NCBI GenBank assembly: GCA_027620075.1
Contig: JAQCEY010000005.1
Span: 80,289 to 144,288, forward strand
Length of the DNA: 64,000 nt
Source of the DNA: Pseudomonadota bacterium
GTDB lineage: Bacteria; Pseudomonadota; Alphaproteobacteria; Rickettsiales; UBA6187
Direction of reading: 5' to 3'
Below are positions 17,573 to 25,975 of the stretch, one piece after another. Position 1 is the stretch's first letter. Each line of letters begins with the position of its first letter. The notes beneath the pieces were generated by a model. That model worked only from the letters and a program-made list of their open reading frames with translations, made no database searches and was not told the origin of the DNA. Made by a program: the position numbers and the translations under genes.

Positions 17573-19012
17573 TTAACCGGTAGCTTTTTTATTATAAGGA
17601 ATATCAAACTCTTCTAGTTTGCGGTATAATGTCGAACGTCCTATCCCAAGCTTTTTTGCGACTTTGGACATATGTCCTTTATAATAGTCTAAAGCCGACA
17701 TTATAACGTCCCTTTCTATCTCGCTTAAGGTTCTGTAATCCTCATTATTCTCATTCATAAGAATGCTGTTTGCACTTATAGCACCGTTTGAATCATCGAA
17801 CAAAAAGCCTTCTTCTTCACCGTTATTTACGGCACTGACGATTTGCGGAAAGTCCCCCACTTGCAGTTCATCACCTTCGGCAAGAACAACGGCACGGAAT
17901 ACGGCATTTTTAAGTTGCCTTATGTTACCGGGCCATGAGTATTGTGTAAGCAACTCCTCGGCTTCTTTTGATATCTTAGAAACTTTCTTACCCTCTGCCG
18001 AGGCAAATGAGTTAACGAAATTTTTTACCAAAAGCATAAGATCGCCTTTCCTTTGACGAAGCGACGGCGTATTAATAGGGAACACACTTAACCTGTAAAA
18101 CAGGTCTTCACGGAATTTGTTATTGTTTACCTCTTCGGCTAAATTACGGTTAGTTGCCGAGATAACACGTACATCTACTTTCATTGATTGTTTTGAACCC
18201 ACAGGATCAATCTCACCGTCTTGTAGCACCCTTAGTAATTTAACCTGTATATCGGCAGGTAACTCGCCTACCTCATCAAGAAACAAAGTTCCACCGTCGG
18301 CCTCCCTGAACTTACCGAATGTTTTATAAACCGCACCGGTAAAAGCACCTTTTTCGTGTCCGAACAATATACTTTCAACTAGATTTTCAGGAATAGCTCC
18401 ACAATTCACGGCAATAAACGGCTTCTCAGCTCTATTACCGCATGCGTGTATCGCTCTTGCCATCAGTTCTTTACCTGTTCCGCTTTCTCCTTCGAGAAGA
18501 ACAGGTATATCGGATTTAGCCACCTTCTTACCGAACTCTATCATTTCCTTAATCAAAGGGCTATTACCTATAATAGCATTAAAACTGGCTCCCCTACCTC
18601 TGGATTCTTTCATTATCGACATTTCACTGTTTAAAAGGTGTCGCCTTAACGCTCCGTCAATACTTCTTTTTAATTTTTCAGGAGGATCCATTTTCTGCAC
18701 AAAGTCAACCGCACCGGCTTTCATTGCGTCAACTGCCAGATCAAGATCGTCATATCCGGTTCTTACAATTACCGGTAAATTCGGTTTTACGGGTTTTATG
18801 GCGTTAAGAACCTGTATCCCGTCAATTCCCGGTAGCCCTATATCCAAAAGAACAAGGTCTATACCCGATGCATCTTTTGATGTAAGAAGATCAATGGCAT
18901 CTTGACCGTTTTCGACCAGTTGTGTTCTGTAATGCATTTTATCATGTATAACTTGTTCAACCACATTAGCCTGTGCGACATCATCATCAACAAGTAGTAT
19001 ATTATAGGACAT
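17573..19012 (-). CDS. Sigma-54-dependent response regulator (NtrC family)
   Basis: About 479 residues from ATG 19012, preferred over an upstream alternative start. A receiver domain (acidic pocket ILLVDDD, phospho-acceptor D57, VRTGYDD) is followed by an AAA+ domain with Walker A GESGTGKEL, the sigma-54 contact loop GAFTGA, Walker B GGTLFLDEVGELP and the arginine-finger region. A Fis-type HTH (KVAKKLGIGRSTLYRKLEEF) ends the protein. It activates sigma-54 promoters when phosphorylated. Such regulators often control flagella, pili or exopolysaccharide, and the prepilin 23 bp downstream supports a surface-structure role. Its cognate kinase is not adjacent. Confidence 0.9.
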   Translation of the reverse strand: MSYNILLVDDDVAQANVVEQVIHDKMHYRTQLVENGQDAIDLLTSKDASGIDLVLLDIGLPGIDGIQVLNAIKPVKPNLPVIVRTGYDDLDLAVDAMKAGAVDFVQKMDPPEKLKRSIDGALRRHLLNSEMSIMKESRGRGASFNAIIGNSPLIKEMIEFGKKVAKSDIPVLLEGESGTGKELMARAIHACGNRAEKPFIAVNCGAIPENLVESILFGHEKGAFTGAVYKTFGKFREADGGTLFLDEVGELPADIQVKLLRVLQDGEIDPVGSKQSMKVDVRVISATNRNLAEEVNNNKFREDLFYRLSVFPINTPSLRQRKGDLMLLVKNFVNSFASAEGKKVSKISKEAEELLTQYSWPGNIRQLKNAVFRAVVLAEGDELQVGDFPQIVSAVNNGEEEGFLFDDSNGAISANSILMNENNEDYRTLSEIERDVIMSALDYYKGHMSKVAKKLGIGRSTLYRKLEEFDIPYNKKATG

Positions 19013-19232
19013 GCTTGTAACCCCCAATTATATATATCTTCACTAATTATACCTAAAGTTCGTTTTATTATTAATTTCACGCCCTAAATGTAACGTTAAC
19101 TATATAATAATAATACAAAAACGTTAACACTTCCTTAACAAACAACCTTAAAACGTATCTAATTGACACTAATTACTACTTAAAGTAAGTTTTTTACATT
19201 TTTGGTACAGTTTTTACAAAGATTTTATACTT

Positions 19233-20531
19233 TTAAGATTTTTTAATTGAAAAACATGAGTGAGTAAAAACCAATGATAGCAATCCCCCTGCAACCCACC
19301 AGTTCTGCCATATGCCGTAGCCTGTTTCACCCATGGCAAAATATGCCGAGAACAGACCGAAAAACATGGAGGCAGGGAAATTTTCATAGAATCTTCTGAT
19401 AATTTTCTTTTTTCCGCTATGAACCAATTCACTCTTGCAATGAGTATTAATGATTGAATATTTCAAGTTACTTATAACATATATTTGCGATACCAAAAAT
19501 GCTATAAAAACCGCAAGTCCTACAAATCCTAGTTCCAGCCAAACCTGAAGGACATTATTATGCGGGTGCAAAGGCAACGGATGTCTTCCGCCCAGTACAT
19601 ATTCTTCTTTGGTAATAGGAATTGAGCGTGCAGAATTAAGCCCCCAGCCCAGTACGGGCTTTTCCATAGCCCTTTTTGCCGTGTAATCCCAGATATAAAG
19701 CCTGTACTCTGTCGCAGAATTAGGCATTTCCGGTATATTATCGAACATTACTTGCGGATTCATTTTATGGCTTAATGCCGCAACTGAAATAACTGCAAAG
19801 ACCGCTAACACCATCATCGCCTTTAACGCCCTTTTGCCGAAAACCGATATTAACGGAAACACCGCCAGACTTATAATCAGTGCCATTGATGAAGATTGGC
19901 TTTCAAGGCGTAGAACCGTAAATATTGTAAAAACGGTAAGTAATACGGCAAATAGTAGCTTACTCCTTACTATCAGCCAACTTAAAACACACCAGAAGAT
20001 TATTACAAGATATGAAGCTCCTCTGTTTAGGTCTGTAAGTTCGCATTTATACTCCTTAGCTTTAAAAGATTGGAAGAACTTGCTTAAAGAGCCGTCGGAA
20101 ATAATTTCAATATTAGCCGTCACCAATGCTATAAAAAAAGCTATCGCTAAAGTTTTGCATAAAGTTTGCTTATTTTTGATATCGGCTTGCTTTATAAATT
20201 CAAGTAATGCAACCAGCCCTACAAACAATAACAATAACCTGCACCACATACTGAAGCTCTGTTTAGGCTCTATCGCCCATAAAAGGCTTGATATCCCTAA
20301 AACAAAAAAGAGGGCGATAAACTTATATGCATTTGAATTGAAAATATCCTTAAAAAGATATCTTCTATAAACTATTGCCGATATTGCAGGAAATAACGCC
20401 GCCAGAACAAAACACACAGCAAGCGATAGCGGAGCAAACAAACTTAGCAAAGGCGAAACCGCTGCTACAAAATATAAAATCGCCCATGATGACTTATCTA
20501 AAATTGATAGCGTTTTATTGCTTTTCATCAA
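19233..20531 (-). CDS. O-antigen ligase / polymerase family membrane protein (Wzy/WaaL-like)
   Basis: A 432-residue protein with about ten hydrophobic segments. A large periplasmic loop contains the signature RLYIWDYTAKRAMEKPVLGWGLNSA and HPLPLHPHNNVLQVWLELGFVGL, the H-N-x-x-L-Q motif of O-antigen ligase (Wzy_C) proteins. It would join polysaccharide chains to lipid A core, or polymerise repeat units, at the periplasmic face of the inner membrane. It is divergent from the aminotransferase and sugar transferase genes, at one edge of the polysaccharide locus. Ligase and polymerase cannot be separated by sequence alone. Confidence 0.8.
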   Translation of the reverse strand: MMKSNKTLSILDKSSWAILYFVAAVSPLLSLFAPLSLAVCFVLAALFPAISAIVYRRYLFKDIFNSNAYKFIALFFVLGISSLLWAIEPKQSFSMWCRLLLLFVGLVALLEFIKQADIKNKQTLCKTLAIAFFIALVTANIEIISDGSLSKFFQSFKAKEYKCELTDLNRGASYLVIIFWCVLSWLIVRSKLLFAVLLTVFTIFTVLRLESQSSSMALIISLAVFPLISVFGKRALKAMMVLAVFAVISVAALSHKMNPQVMFDNIPEMPNSATEYRLYIWDYTAKRAMEKPVLGWGLNSARSIPITKEEYVLGGRHPLPLHPHNNVLQVWLELGFVGLAVFIAFLVSQIYVISNLKYSIINTHCKSELVHSGKKKIIRRFYENFPASMFFGLFSAYFAMGETGYGIWQNWWVAGGLLSLVFTHSCFSIKKS

Positions 20532-20642
20532 AAAAATACCTTTAACTTATCTTTATGCAAAACTATATACACTATAAATAATGGACAATTTCAAGGTAAA
20601 TAGTATATTGCATAGACTAAAATAAAAAAGGTTATTCGCAAC

Positions 20643-21818
20643 TTGTTAGACAAAAAAGAATCCAAACAAAAACACATTCCCTTCGCCCTGCCCGATATAG
20701 GCGAGGAAGAAATTGAGCTGGTCACTAACTGTATGCGTTCAGGCTGGATGACAACAGGACCTAACGCCAAACAGTTCGAGTCCGACTTTGCCGACTATAT
20801 AGGGTCAGGCGTACATGCCGTTTGCGTAAACTCAGCCACATCAGGTTTACTGCTGGCATTAGAAGCCGTAGGTGTTACAAACGGCGATGAAGTTATAACT
20901 ACCCCTTATACCTTCAGTGCCACCGCTATGGTGTGCGTCCATTTGGGAGCTACTCCCGTTTTAGTCGATGTTGATGAAGACAGCTATAATATCGACCCGT
21001 TAAAAATAGAAGCTGCTATCACAAAGAAAACTAAAGCAATTATACCCGTACATTTTGCAGGACTGGCTTGCGATATGGAAGCTATAATAAAAATAGCCCG
21101 CAAGCATGGTTTAAAAACAATCGAAGATGCGGCACATGCCCTTCCCTGCACTTTCAACGGTCAGCTAATCGGCTCTTTAGATACCGATGCTACCATATAT
21201 AGTTTTTATGCCACAAAAACCATCACTACGGGCGAAGGCGGCATGATAGTAACTAAGAATGAGGATATTGCAAAAAGATGCCGTACTATGCGTCTGCACG
21301 GTATTTCACGTGACGTATTTGACCGCTATACCTCTGATAAGCCCAACTGGTATTATGAGATAGTTGCACCGGGTTATAAAGTAAACATGACCGATATCGC
21401 AGCCTCTATAGGTATTGCACAATTGAAAAAAGCCGATAGATTCCAAAAAAGAAGGCAATATATAAAAGAAAAATATTTTGAAGCATTTAAGAATTTACCG
21501 ATAAAATTACCCGAAGATACGAAAAACGGCGACGTACATTCATGGCACTTATTCGTTATCCGCCTGAATGAAGAAGCTCCTATAGGCAGAGATGAGTTTA
21601 TACAAAAAATGGCGGCAGATTATCAGGTCGGTTGCAGTGTTCATTTTATTCCGTTGCATTTTCACCCATACTGGCAGGAAAAATTAAACCTTGATGAAAA
21701 CAGCTTCCCTATCGCAAAAAAAATATTTGAAAGGTCGGTGAGCCTGCCTATATATACAAAAATGACCGATGAGGACGTAGTAAGGGTGATAGAGGCAACT
21801 ATAAAATTGCTACAATAA
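20643..21818 (+). CDS. DegT/DnrJ/EryC1-type sugar aminotransferase
   Basis: A 391-residue PLP-dependent fold-type I enzyme. The start region is [16 protein letters not shown], the glycine turn and substrate segment is [13 protein letters not shown], the PLP-contact acid lies in [11 protein letters not shown], and the Schiff-base Lys is in [32 protein letters not shown] is family-typical. These enzymes transfer an amino group to a keto-sugar nucleotide, making 4-amino sugars for O-antigen, capsule or protein glycans. The only usable start is TTG at 20643. It begins the polysaccharide gene set and is divergent from the ligase gene. Confidence 0.88.
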   Translation: MLDKKESKQKHIPFALPDIGEEEIELVTNCMRSGWMTTGPNAKQFESDFADYIGSGVHAVCVNSATSGLLLALEAVGVTNGDEVITTPYTFSATAMVCVHLGATPVLVDVDEDSYNIDPLKIEAAITKKTKAIIPVHFAGLACDMEAIIKIARKHGLKTIEDAAHALPCTFNGQLIGSLDTDATIYSFYATKTITTGEGGMIVTKNEDIAKRCRTMRLHGISRDVFDRYTSDKPNWYYEIVAPGYKVNMTDIAASIGIAQLKKADRFQKRRQYIKEKYFEAFKNLPIKLPEDTKNGDVHSWHLFVIRLNEEAPIGRDEFIQKMAADYQVGCSVHFIPLHFHPYWQEKLNLDENSFPIAKKIFERSVSLPIYTKMTDEDVVRVIEATIKLLQ

Positions 21819-21823
21819 ACCGG

Positions 21824-21963
21824 TATAGTGTTTCTAATTTCTAATAATAATGTCATCCCTGTGAATTTTCGTAGAAAATTATAGGGGGATCTGTTTTAAT
21901 TGACAGAAGATCCCCGCACGGAGGCGGGGATGACAATTTTCAATAAATTTTGGAAATACTATA
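21824..21963. repeat. MITE-like palindromic element, copy B
   Basis: The outer inverted ends are TATAGTGTTTCTAA and TTGGAAATACTATA. Inside are GTCATCCCTG and GGGGATGAC in inverted orientation, plus the AAAATTATAGGG segment shared with copy A at 13038-13198. It fills the gap between the aminotransferase and sugar transferase genes and has no coding capacity. Confidence 0.65.
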
Positions 21964-21966
21964 ATT

Positions 21967-22002
21967 GCCATACTCCGACTTGACCGGAGTATCCAAGTTA
22001 TT
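21967..22002. repeat. Short palindromic repeat of the CATACT-TTGACC family
   Basis: Contains CATACTCCGACTTGACCGGAG followed by TATCCAAGTTATT. Related copies lie at about 46741-46778 and, inverted, at 35332-35351. The CTCCG/CGGAG arms can form a stem. Confidence 0.5.
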
Positions 22003-22039
22003 ATTACTTAGAAATTATGATAATAAAAAAAACCACAAA

Positions 22040-22630
22040 ATGAAAAGACTATTCGACCTTACCGCATCTTTCATAGGACTTATAATATTAAGCCCCATAT
22101 TTATAATTATTGCCGTATTAATAAAGACGGATTCCACAGGAGAAGTGTTTTTTCGTCAGGTACGTGTCGGCAGGGGTGAAAAACCGTTTAGAATATTCAA
22201 GTTCCGTACTATGTCCGTTAATCGGGAAAAAGGCTCGCTGCAAATAACAACAGCCACAGATAGCCGTATTACAAAGGTCGGGGCTTTTTTACGCAAATAT
22301 AAAATTGACGAACTTCCACAACTAATCAACGTCTTAAAAGGCGAGATGAGCCTTGTAGGCCCTCGCCCTGAAGTGCCTAAATATGTTGAGCATTACTCAT
22401 CTGAAAACCGTAATATTATTTTCTCAGTGCGGCCGGGTATAACCGACCTTGCTTCAATTGAATATAAAAATGAAAACGACATTCTGGCTAAAGAATCCGA
22501 CCCTGAAAAAGCATATATAGAAAAAATATTACCCGAAAAATTGAAATATTGCCGTGAATATGTTGAAAAGCAATCATTTATGTATGATATAAAAATTATA
22601 TTGAAAACTTTAAAAGCGATTATTTGTTAA
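22040..22630 (+). CDS. Bacterial sugar transferase (initiating phosphoglycosyl transferase)
   Basis: About 196 residues from ATG 22040; an in-frame upstream start would run through the repeat. A single N-terminal re-entrant membrane segment ([22 protein letters not shown]) is followed by the catalytic domain with [47 protein letters not shown] and a C-terminal amphipathic part. The D-E pair in KIDELPQL is the catalytic dyad of monotopic phosphoglycosyl transferases. It transfers a sugar phosphate onto undecaprenyl phosphate, the first membrane step of glycan assembly, and fits the neighbouring aminotransferase, which would supply an amino sugar. Confidence 0.9.
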   Translation: MKRLFDLTASFIGLIILSPIFIIIAVLIKTDSTGEVFFRQVRVGRGEKPFRIFKFRTMSVNREKGSLQITTATDSRITKVGAFLRKYKIDELPQLINVLKGEMSLVGPRPEVPKYVEHYSSENRNIIFSVRPGITDLASIEYKNENDILAKESDPEKAYIEKILPEKLKYCREYVEKQSFMYDIKIILKTLKAIIC

Positions 22631-22643
22631 AAATTATCCGGTC

Positions 22644-22706
22644 ACCCTGAATTTATTTCAAGGCCTTTATATTATTTAAATGGATTCTGAAACAAGTTCA
22701 GAATGA
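22644..22706. repeat. Palindromic intergenic repeat, uninterrupted copy
   Basis: Runs from GTCACCCTGAATTTATTTCA to CTGAAACAAGTTCAGAATGAC. Both halves match the interrupted copy at 13009-13226. It lies between the sugar transferase stop and the toxin-antitoxin promoter. Confidence 0.55.
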
Positions 22707-22720
22707 CATCAACAAGCAAA

Positions 22721-22772
22721 AACCCAATGGGTTACTTTTATGCTTGACATCTACCAACCCATTGGGTACAAT
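22721..22772 (+). promoter_or_regulatory. Promoter with twin palindromic operators for the toxin-antitoxin operon
   Basis: The -35 TTGACA (22744-22749) and the -10 TACAAT (22767-22772) are separated by exactly 17 bases. A palindrome AACCCAATGGGTT (22721-22733) lies upstream of the -35. A second, AACCCATTGGGT (22756-22767), fills the spacer and touches the -10. The paired operators fit autorepression by the XRE antitoxin encoded downstream. Confidence 0.75.
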
Positions 22773-22845
22773 TACCTCGTAACCAACTTAACTGGAATGT
22801 GCCTACAATGACAAATTATTTAATAAATATAAAAAGGACTATATC

Positions 22846-23166
22846 ATGTACGAAATTGTACTTCTTAACACGTTCCAGCGTGCTACAAAAAAATTATTCA
22901 ATAAAAAAGACATAGAAACCTTGGCTAAAATTTTACAAGAAAGTCCAACAGCAGGTGATGTACTAAGAGGAACGGGCGGAGTTAGAAAATTAAGATTTGC
23001 TAAGCACAAAGGCAAAAGCAGCGGAGCGAGAATTATATATTTTTATCAGGATAGTAAAGACAGAATATTTCTAATAACCGCATACACAAAGAACAAAAAA
23101 GACAACTTAAGTCAGTCAGAAATAAATGAATTGAAAAAACTGACCGACCATTTAAAAGGAGGTTAA
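22846..23166 (+). CDS. Type II toxin, RelE/HigB family
   Basis: A 106-residue basic protein with a RelE/ParE-like fold. The N-terminal helix pair (FQRATKKLFNKKDIETLAKILQESP) is followed by the strand region GVRKLRFAKHKGKSSGARIIYFYQD and IFLITAYTKNKKDNLSQSE. It resembles HigB-type endoribonucleases that cut mRNA on the ribosome. The toxin gene precedes the antitoxin gene, the order usual for higBA. A ribosome site (AAAAGGAC) sits before the ATG. The stop is one base from the antitoxin start. The pair is inserted within the polysaccharide locus and has its own promoter. Confidence 0.85.
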   Translation: MYEIVLLNTFQRATKKLFNKKDIETLAKILQESPTAGDVLRGTGGVRKLRFAKHKGKSSGARIIYFYQDSKDRIFLITAYTKNKKDNLSQSEINELKKLTDHLKGG

Positions 23167-23167
23167 T

Positions 23168-23461
23168 ATGCCGAATAAAACATTATTTGAAGATATAAAA
23201 GAAGGCTTAGAAGAAGCTATCGCCTTTAATAACGGAAAAGATACAGGTGCATATATTATTATGCCCGAAGAAGTTGACGTTAAAGCAATACGTGAAAAAC
23301 TTAAAATGACTCAGGCACAGTTTAGTGAGTCTTTTGATATTCCGATTACAACCCTCAGAAAGTGGGAACAACACCAACGCAAGCCTGAAAGACTGGCAAG
23401 AGCGTTTTTGAAAGTTTTAGACCATTCGCCACAAACAGTAATTGACGCTCTGCATTCATAA
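23168..23461 (+). CDS. XRE-family antitoxin (HigA-like)
   Basis: A 97-residue protein with a flexible N-terminal part (FEDIKEGLEEAIAFNNG) that would wrap the toxin and a C-terminal HTH (IREKLKMTQAQFSESFDIPITTLRKWEQHQRKPERLARAFLKVL). It neutralises the upstream RelE/HigB toxin and probably represses the operon at the two AACCCAwTGGGT palindromes at 22721-22767. Translation is coupled to the toxin. The glycosyltransferase gene starts 12 bp after its stop, so read-through transcription from the toxin-antitoxin promoter could feed the sugar genes. Confidence 0.88.
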   Translation: MPNKTLFEDIKEGLEEAIAFNNGKDTGAYIIMPEEVDVKAIREKLKMTQAQFSESFDIPITTLRKWEQHQRKPERLARAFLKVLDHSPQTVIDALHS

Positions 23462-23473
23462 GAACGAGAAAAA

Positions 23474-24289
23474 ATGCCACCTAAAATAACCGTATTGATG
23501 AGTGTTTATAACGGTGTTCCTTATTTAAAGGACGCTTTGGACAGCATCTTGAACCAGACCTTTGAGGATTTTGAATTTTTGATTATCGAGGATTGTTCAA
23601 GTGACGGTTCTTTGGAAGTCTTGGAAACATACGCAAAAAAAGACCGCCGTATAAATTTAATAAAAAACAATAACAATAGAGGCTTAGGTGCAAATTTAAA
23701 AGAAGGAGTTAAGCTGGCTAAAGGGGATTATATCGCCCGTATGGATTCTGACGATATAGCCCTTCCCCACCGCCTGCAAACACAATATGATTTTGCAATT
23801 GCCAATCCCGATATAGATATAATAGGAAGTTTTGCCACCGATATAAATGAACAGGGCGATTATATCGGCATACGCAAAATGCCCGTATCGCATGAAGAAA
23901 TCGTAAAATATATCTGGACATGCCCCATAATCCACCCTACTGCTTTTATGAAAAAAGAATCCCTGTTAAAAGCAGGTTCATACGGCAGTGAAAAAAGGCG
24001 GCAGGATTATGCCTTATGGTTTCGATGTGCCAAGCACGGTTTAAAATTCGCAAATATTCCCGAACCTTTATTAAAATACCGTTTTGCCGATGAGTATTTC
24101 AAAAAGAACAACCTTCCGGCACTTATTACACAAGTGAAAATAGGCTGGAAGGGCTGCACACAGGTAAAAGCACCTCCTATCGCTTATATCGGGGTAGCCG
24201 TTCCTCTTGTAAAAGGTATATTGCCAAAACCTATTAAAAGGTGTATGACAAGGATATTGAAAAAAGTTGATCCAAGAAACTCCGGTTAA
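23474..24289 (+). CDS. Family 2 glycosyltransferase
   Basis: A 271-residue GT-A fold enzyme. The nucleotide-sugar site begins ITVLMSVYNGVPYLKDALDSILNQTF and the DxD metal motif is IARMDSDDIALPHRL. The acceptor region contains CPIIHPTAFMKKESL and RRQDYALWFRCAKHG, where the Asp acts as base. The C-terminal part is basic and may lie on the membrane. It adds a sugar to the lipid-linked glycan started by the transferase at 22040. Donor sugar cannot be predicted. It lies directly behind the toxin-antitoxin pair. Confidence 0.88.
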   Translation: MPPKITVLMSVYNGVPYLKDALDSILNQTFEDFEFLIIEDCSSDGSLEVLETYAKKDRRINLIKNNNNRGLGANLKEGVKLAKGDYIARMDSDDIALPHRLQTQYDFAIANPDIDIIGSFATDINEQGDYIGIRKMPVSHEEIVKYIWTCPIIHPTAFMKKESLLKAGSYGSEKRRQDYALWFRCAKHGLKFANIPEPLLKYRFADEYFKKNNLPALITQVKIGWKGCTQVKAPPIAYIGVAVPLVKGILPKPIKRCMTRILKKVDPRNSG

Positions 24290-24296
24290 TAAGACT

Positions 24297-25073
24297 ATGC
24301 AAAGAACAACTATAGAGAAATTCAGAAGTAATTTACCCGGTTCATTATTTTTTTTCCTGACCGGAATATATAGAATGCCCAGACAACTCCTAACAGTCGA
24401 TATAACAAGATTCTTTATCTGTTATTTTAGGAAATTATTTTTTATCAACATAATGAGAAATACCCGAAGCCTTGAAAATTTGGACGAAGGTGTCGGTAAA
24501 AATACGATAATGCATAATCTTAAAGGTCAGAAAGATGTAGCCGTAAACCGTTCTCACTTACTTATCAGACCTGTGATTGCAATTGATAAGGTTATCAAGA
24601 ATATCGAAAATTGTAAGGTACTTACCGTAGGTCCCCGCACTGAGGGAGAATTGTTTAATTTAATGGGTTACGGCTTTAAATCAAAAAATATCCGAGGTTT
24701 GGATCTAATTTCATATTCACCTAAAGTTGACTTGGGCGACATGCATAATATGCCTTATGAAGATAATAGCTTTGATGTTATTTTCTTAGGATGGGTAATG
24801 GCATATAGTAATGACAGAGTAAAAGCCGCAAAAGAAATAATGCGTGTAGCAAAGTCCGGAGCTATAATTGCAGTCGGTGCTTCATATGACCCTAAAACCG
24901 ATGAAGAGATACAAGCACAGATGGGATATCTGACGGGAACTGACGATAAGTTCAGAAATGCCGAACATATGATGGAACCATTTGGTGATAACATAAAGCA
25001 TGTATATTTTTGTCAGGACGTTGAAGACCAAAAGCAGTTTTGCGATATGATTACAATATTTTGTATAAAATAA
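24297..25073 (+). CDS. SAM-dependent methyltransferase (Methyltransf_11-like)
   Basis: About 258 residues from ATG 24297, just after the glycosyltransferase stop; an upstream TTG lies inside that gene. The Rossmann part runs from KVLTVGPRTEGELFNLMGYGF (motif I, with Pro-Arg in place of the usual Gly-x-Gly) through IRGLDLISYSP and VDLGDMHNMPYEDNSFDVIFLGWVMAYSND to MRVAKSGAIIAVGASYDP. The unusual motif I is seen in glycan-locus methyltransferases. It probably caps or decorates a sugar of the locus. The N-terminal 80 residues are basic and hydrophobic in part, possibly membrane-associated. Confidence 0.7.
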   Translation: MQRTTIEKFRSNLPGSLFFFLTGIYRMPRQLLTVDITRFFICYFRKLFFINIMRNTRSLENLDEGVGKNTIMHNLKGQKDVAVNRSHLLIRPVIAIDKVIKNIENCKVLTVGPRTEGELFNLMGYGFKSKNIRGLDLISYSPKVDLGDMHNMPYEDNSFDVIFLGWVMAYSNDRVKAAKEIMRVAKSGAIIAVGASYDPKTDEEIQAQMGYLTGTDDKFRNAEHMMEPFGDNIKHVYFCQDVEDQKQFCDMITIFCIK

Positions 25074-25088
25074 AACAGGTACGAACCG

Positions 25089-25958
25089 ATGCAACAACGT
25101 TCTTTTATAAGAAGACTACCGGGCAAGATTGTAACCCCTATAAACCGCAAAATAGGTCAAAAAGTATATGGCAATATAGCAAATTTGAGTGACAATTTAA
25201 TCGGCAGTCACCGTTGGAACAATAATAAAAAAGCATGTAATGCGAACATAAGTCAATCTGAAGAGGCAAAACAACTCGTTAATGATGGATGCGGAATATA
25301 TCCGTACGGTTTTAAAAAAGAAATAATTGACGAAATATATGCCGAATATAATAAAGTCATACACGCCCCTAAACATAGTGAGTTTAGCAATCAGTATGCC
25401 CAAATTGTTCCGGAAGAAGATGGAACATATCGTTCACGTATAATAAACGCACTAGAATCGGTTCCTAGCGGTTATAAGCTTTTCACTGATGAATTCATCG
25501 GCTTTGTAGAGCAATATTACCAATCACATTTCCGTCTTCATTCTTGTGAAATGTGGCAAACACGTCATATATCGCAAGAACATCTTGATGAGATATACCC
25601 GCTACAACCATACTCAATTCTATGGCATGTGGACGGGCATCCTACCGATACATTGAAATTCTTTCTTGTACTATCAGATGTTACCGATGATCACGGACCA
25701 CTTCATTTCCTTAATAAAGAACGCACATCAGAAATTCTTAAAAAAGGATATAGGGACAGATTTAATTATAATATGCCTTGTTCCGAACTTGAGGATAGTA
25801 GGTATTTAAACAAACTTACCGGCAAATCAGGTACGGCAGGCTTTGTAAACGTCACTCAATGTCTGCATAGAGCAGGTGTTCCGATCAAAGGGAATTATAG
25901 GGACATTCTGGAATTCAGGTTGGAATCATCAGATACTCCTTTCAAAATACCCGGCTAG
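25089..25958 (+). CDS. Phytanoyl-CoA dioxygenase-like Fe(II)/2-oxoglutarate oxygenase
   Basis: A 289-residue protein with the 2-His-1-carboxylate triad H180-x-D182 (LWHVDGHPTD) and H260 (CLHRAGVP), with a 2-oxoglutarate-binding Arg at R271 (YRDILEF). Strand LKFFLVLSDVTDDHGPLHFL is typical of PhyH enzymes. Length is normal for the family. In glycan loci such oxygenases hydroxylate or otherwise oxidise a sugar, lipid or nucleotide-linked intermediate; the substrate here is unknown. It lies between the methyltransferase and the ABC exporter, with short gaps, so is probably in the same transcript. Confidence 0.8.
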   Translation: MQQRSFIRRLPGKIVTPINRKIGQKVYGNIANLSDNLIGSHRWNNNKKACNANISQSEEAKQLVNDGCGIYPYGFKKEIIDEIYAEYNKVIHAPKHSEFSNQYAQIVPEEDGTYRSRIINALESVPSGYKLFTDEFIGFVEQYYQSHFRLHSCEMWQTRHISQEHLDEIYPLQPYSILWHVDGHPTDTLKFFLVLSDVTDDHGPLHFLNKERTSEILKKGYRDRFNYNMPCSELEDSRYLNKLTGKSGTAGFVNVTQCLHRAGVPIKGNYRDILEFRLESSDTPFKIPG

Positions 25959-25975
25959 GCTAGGATAAAGGATTA

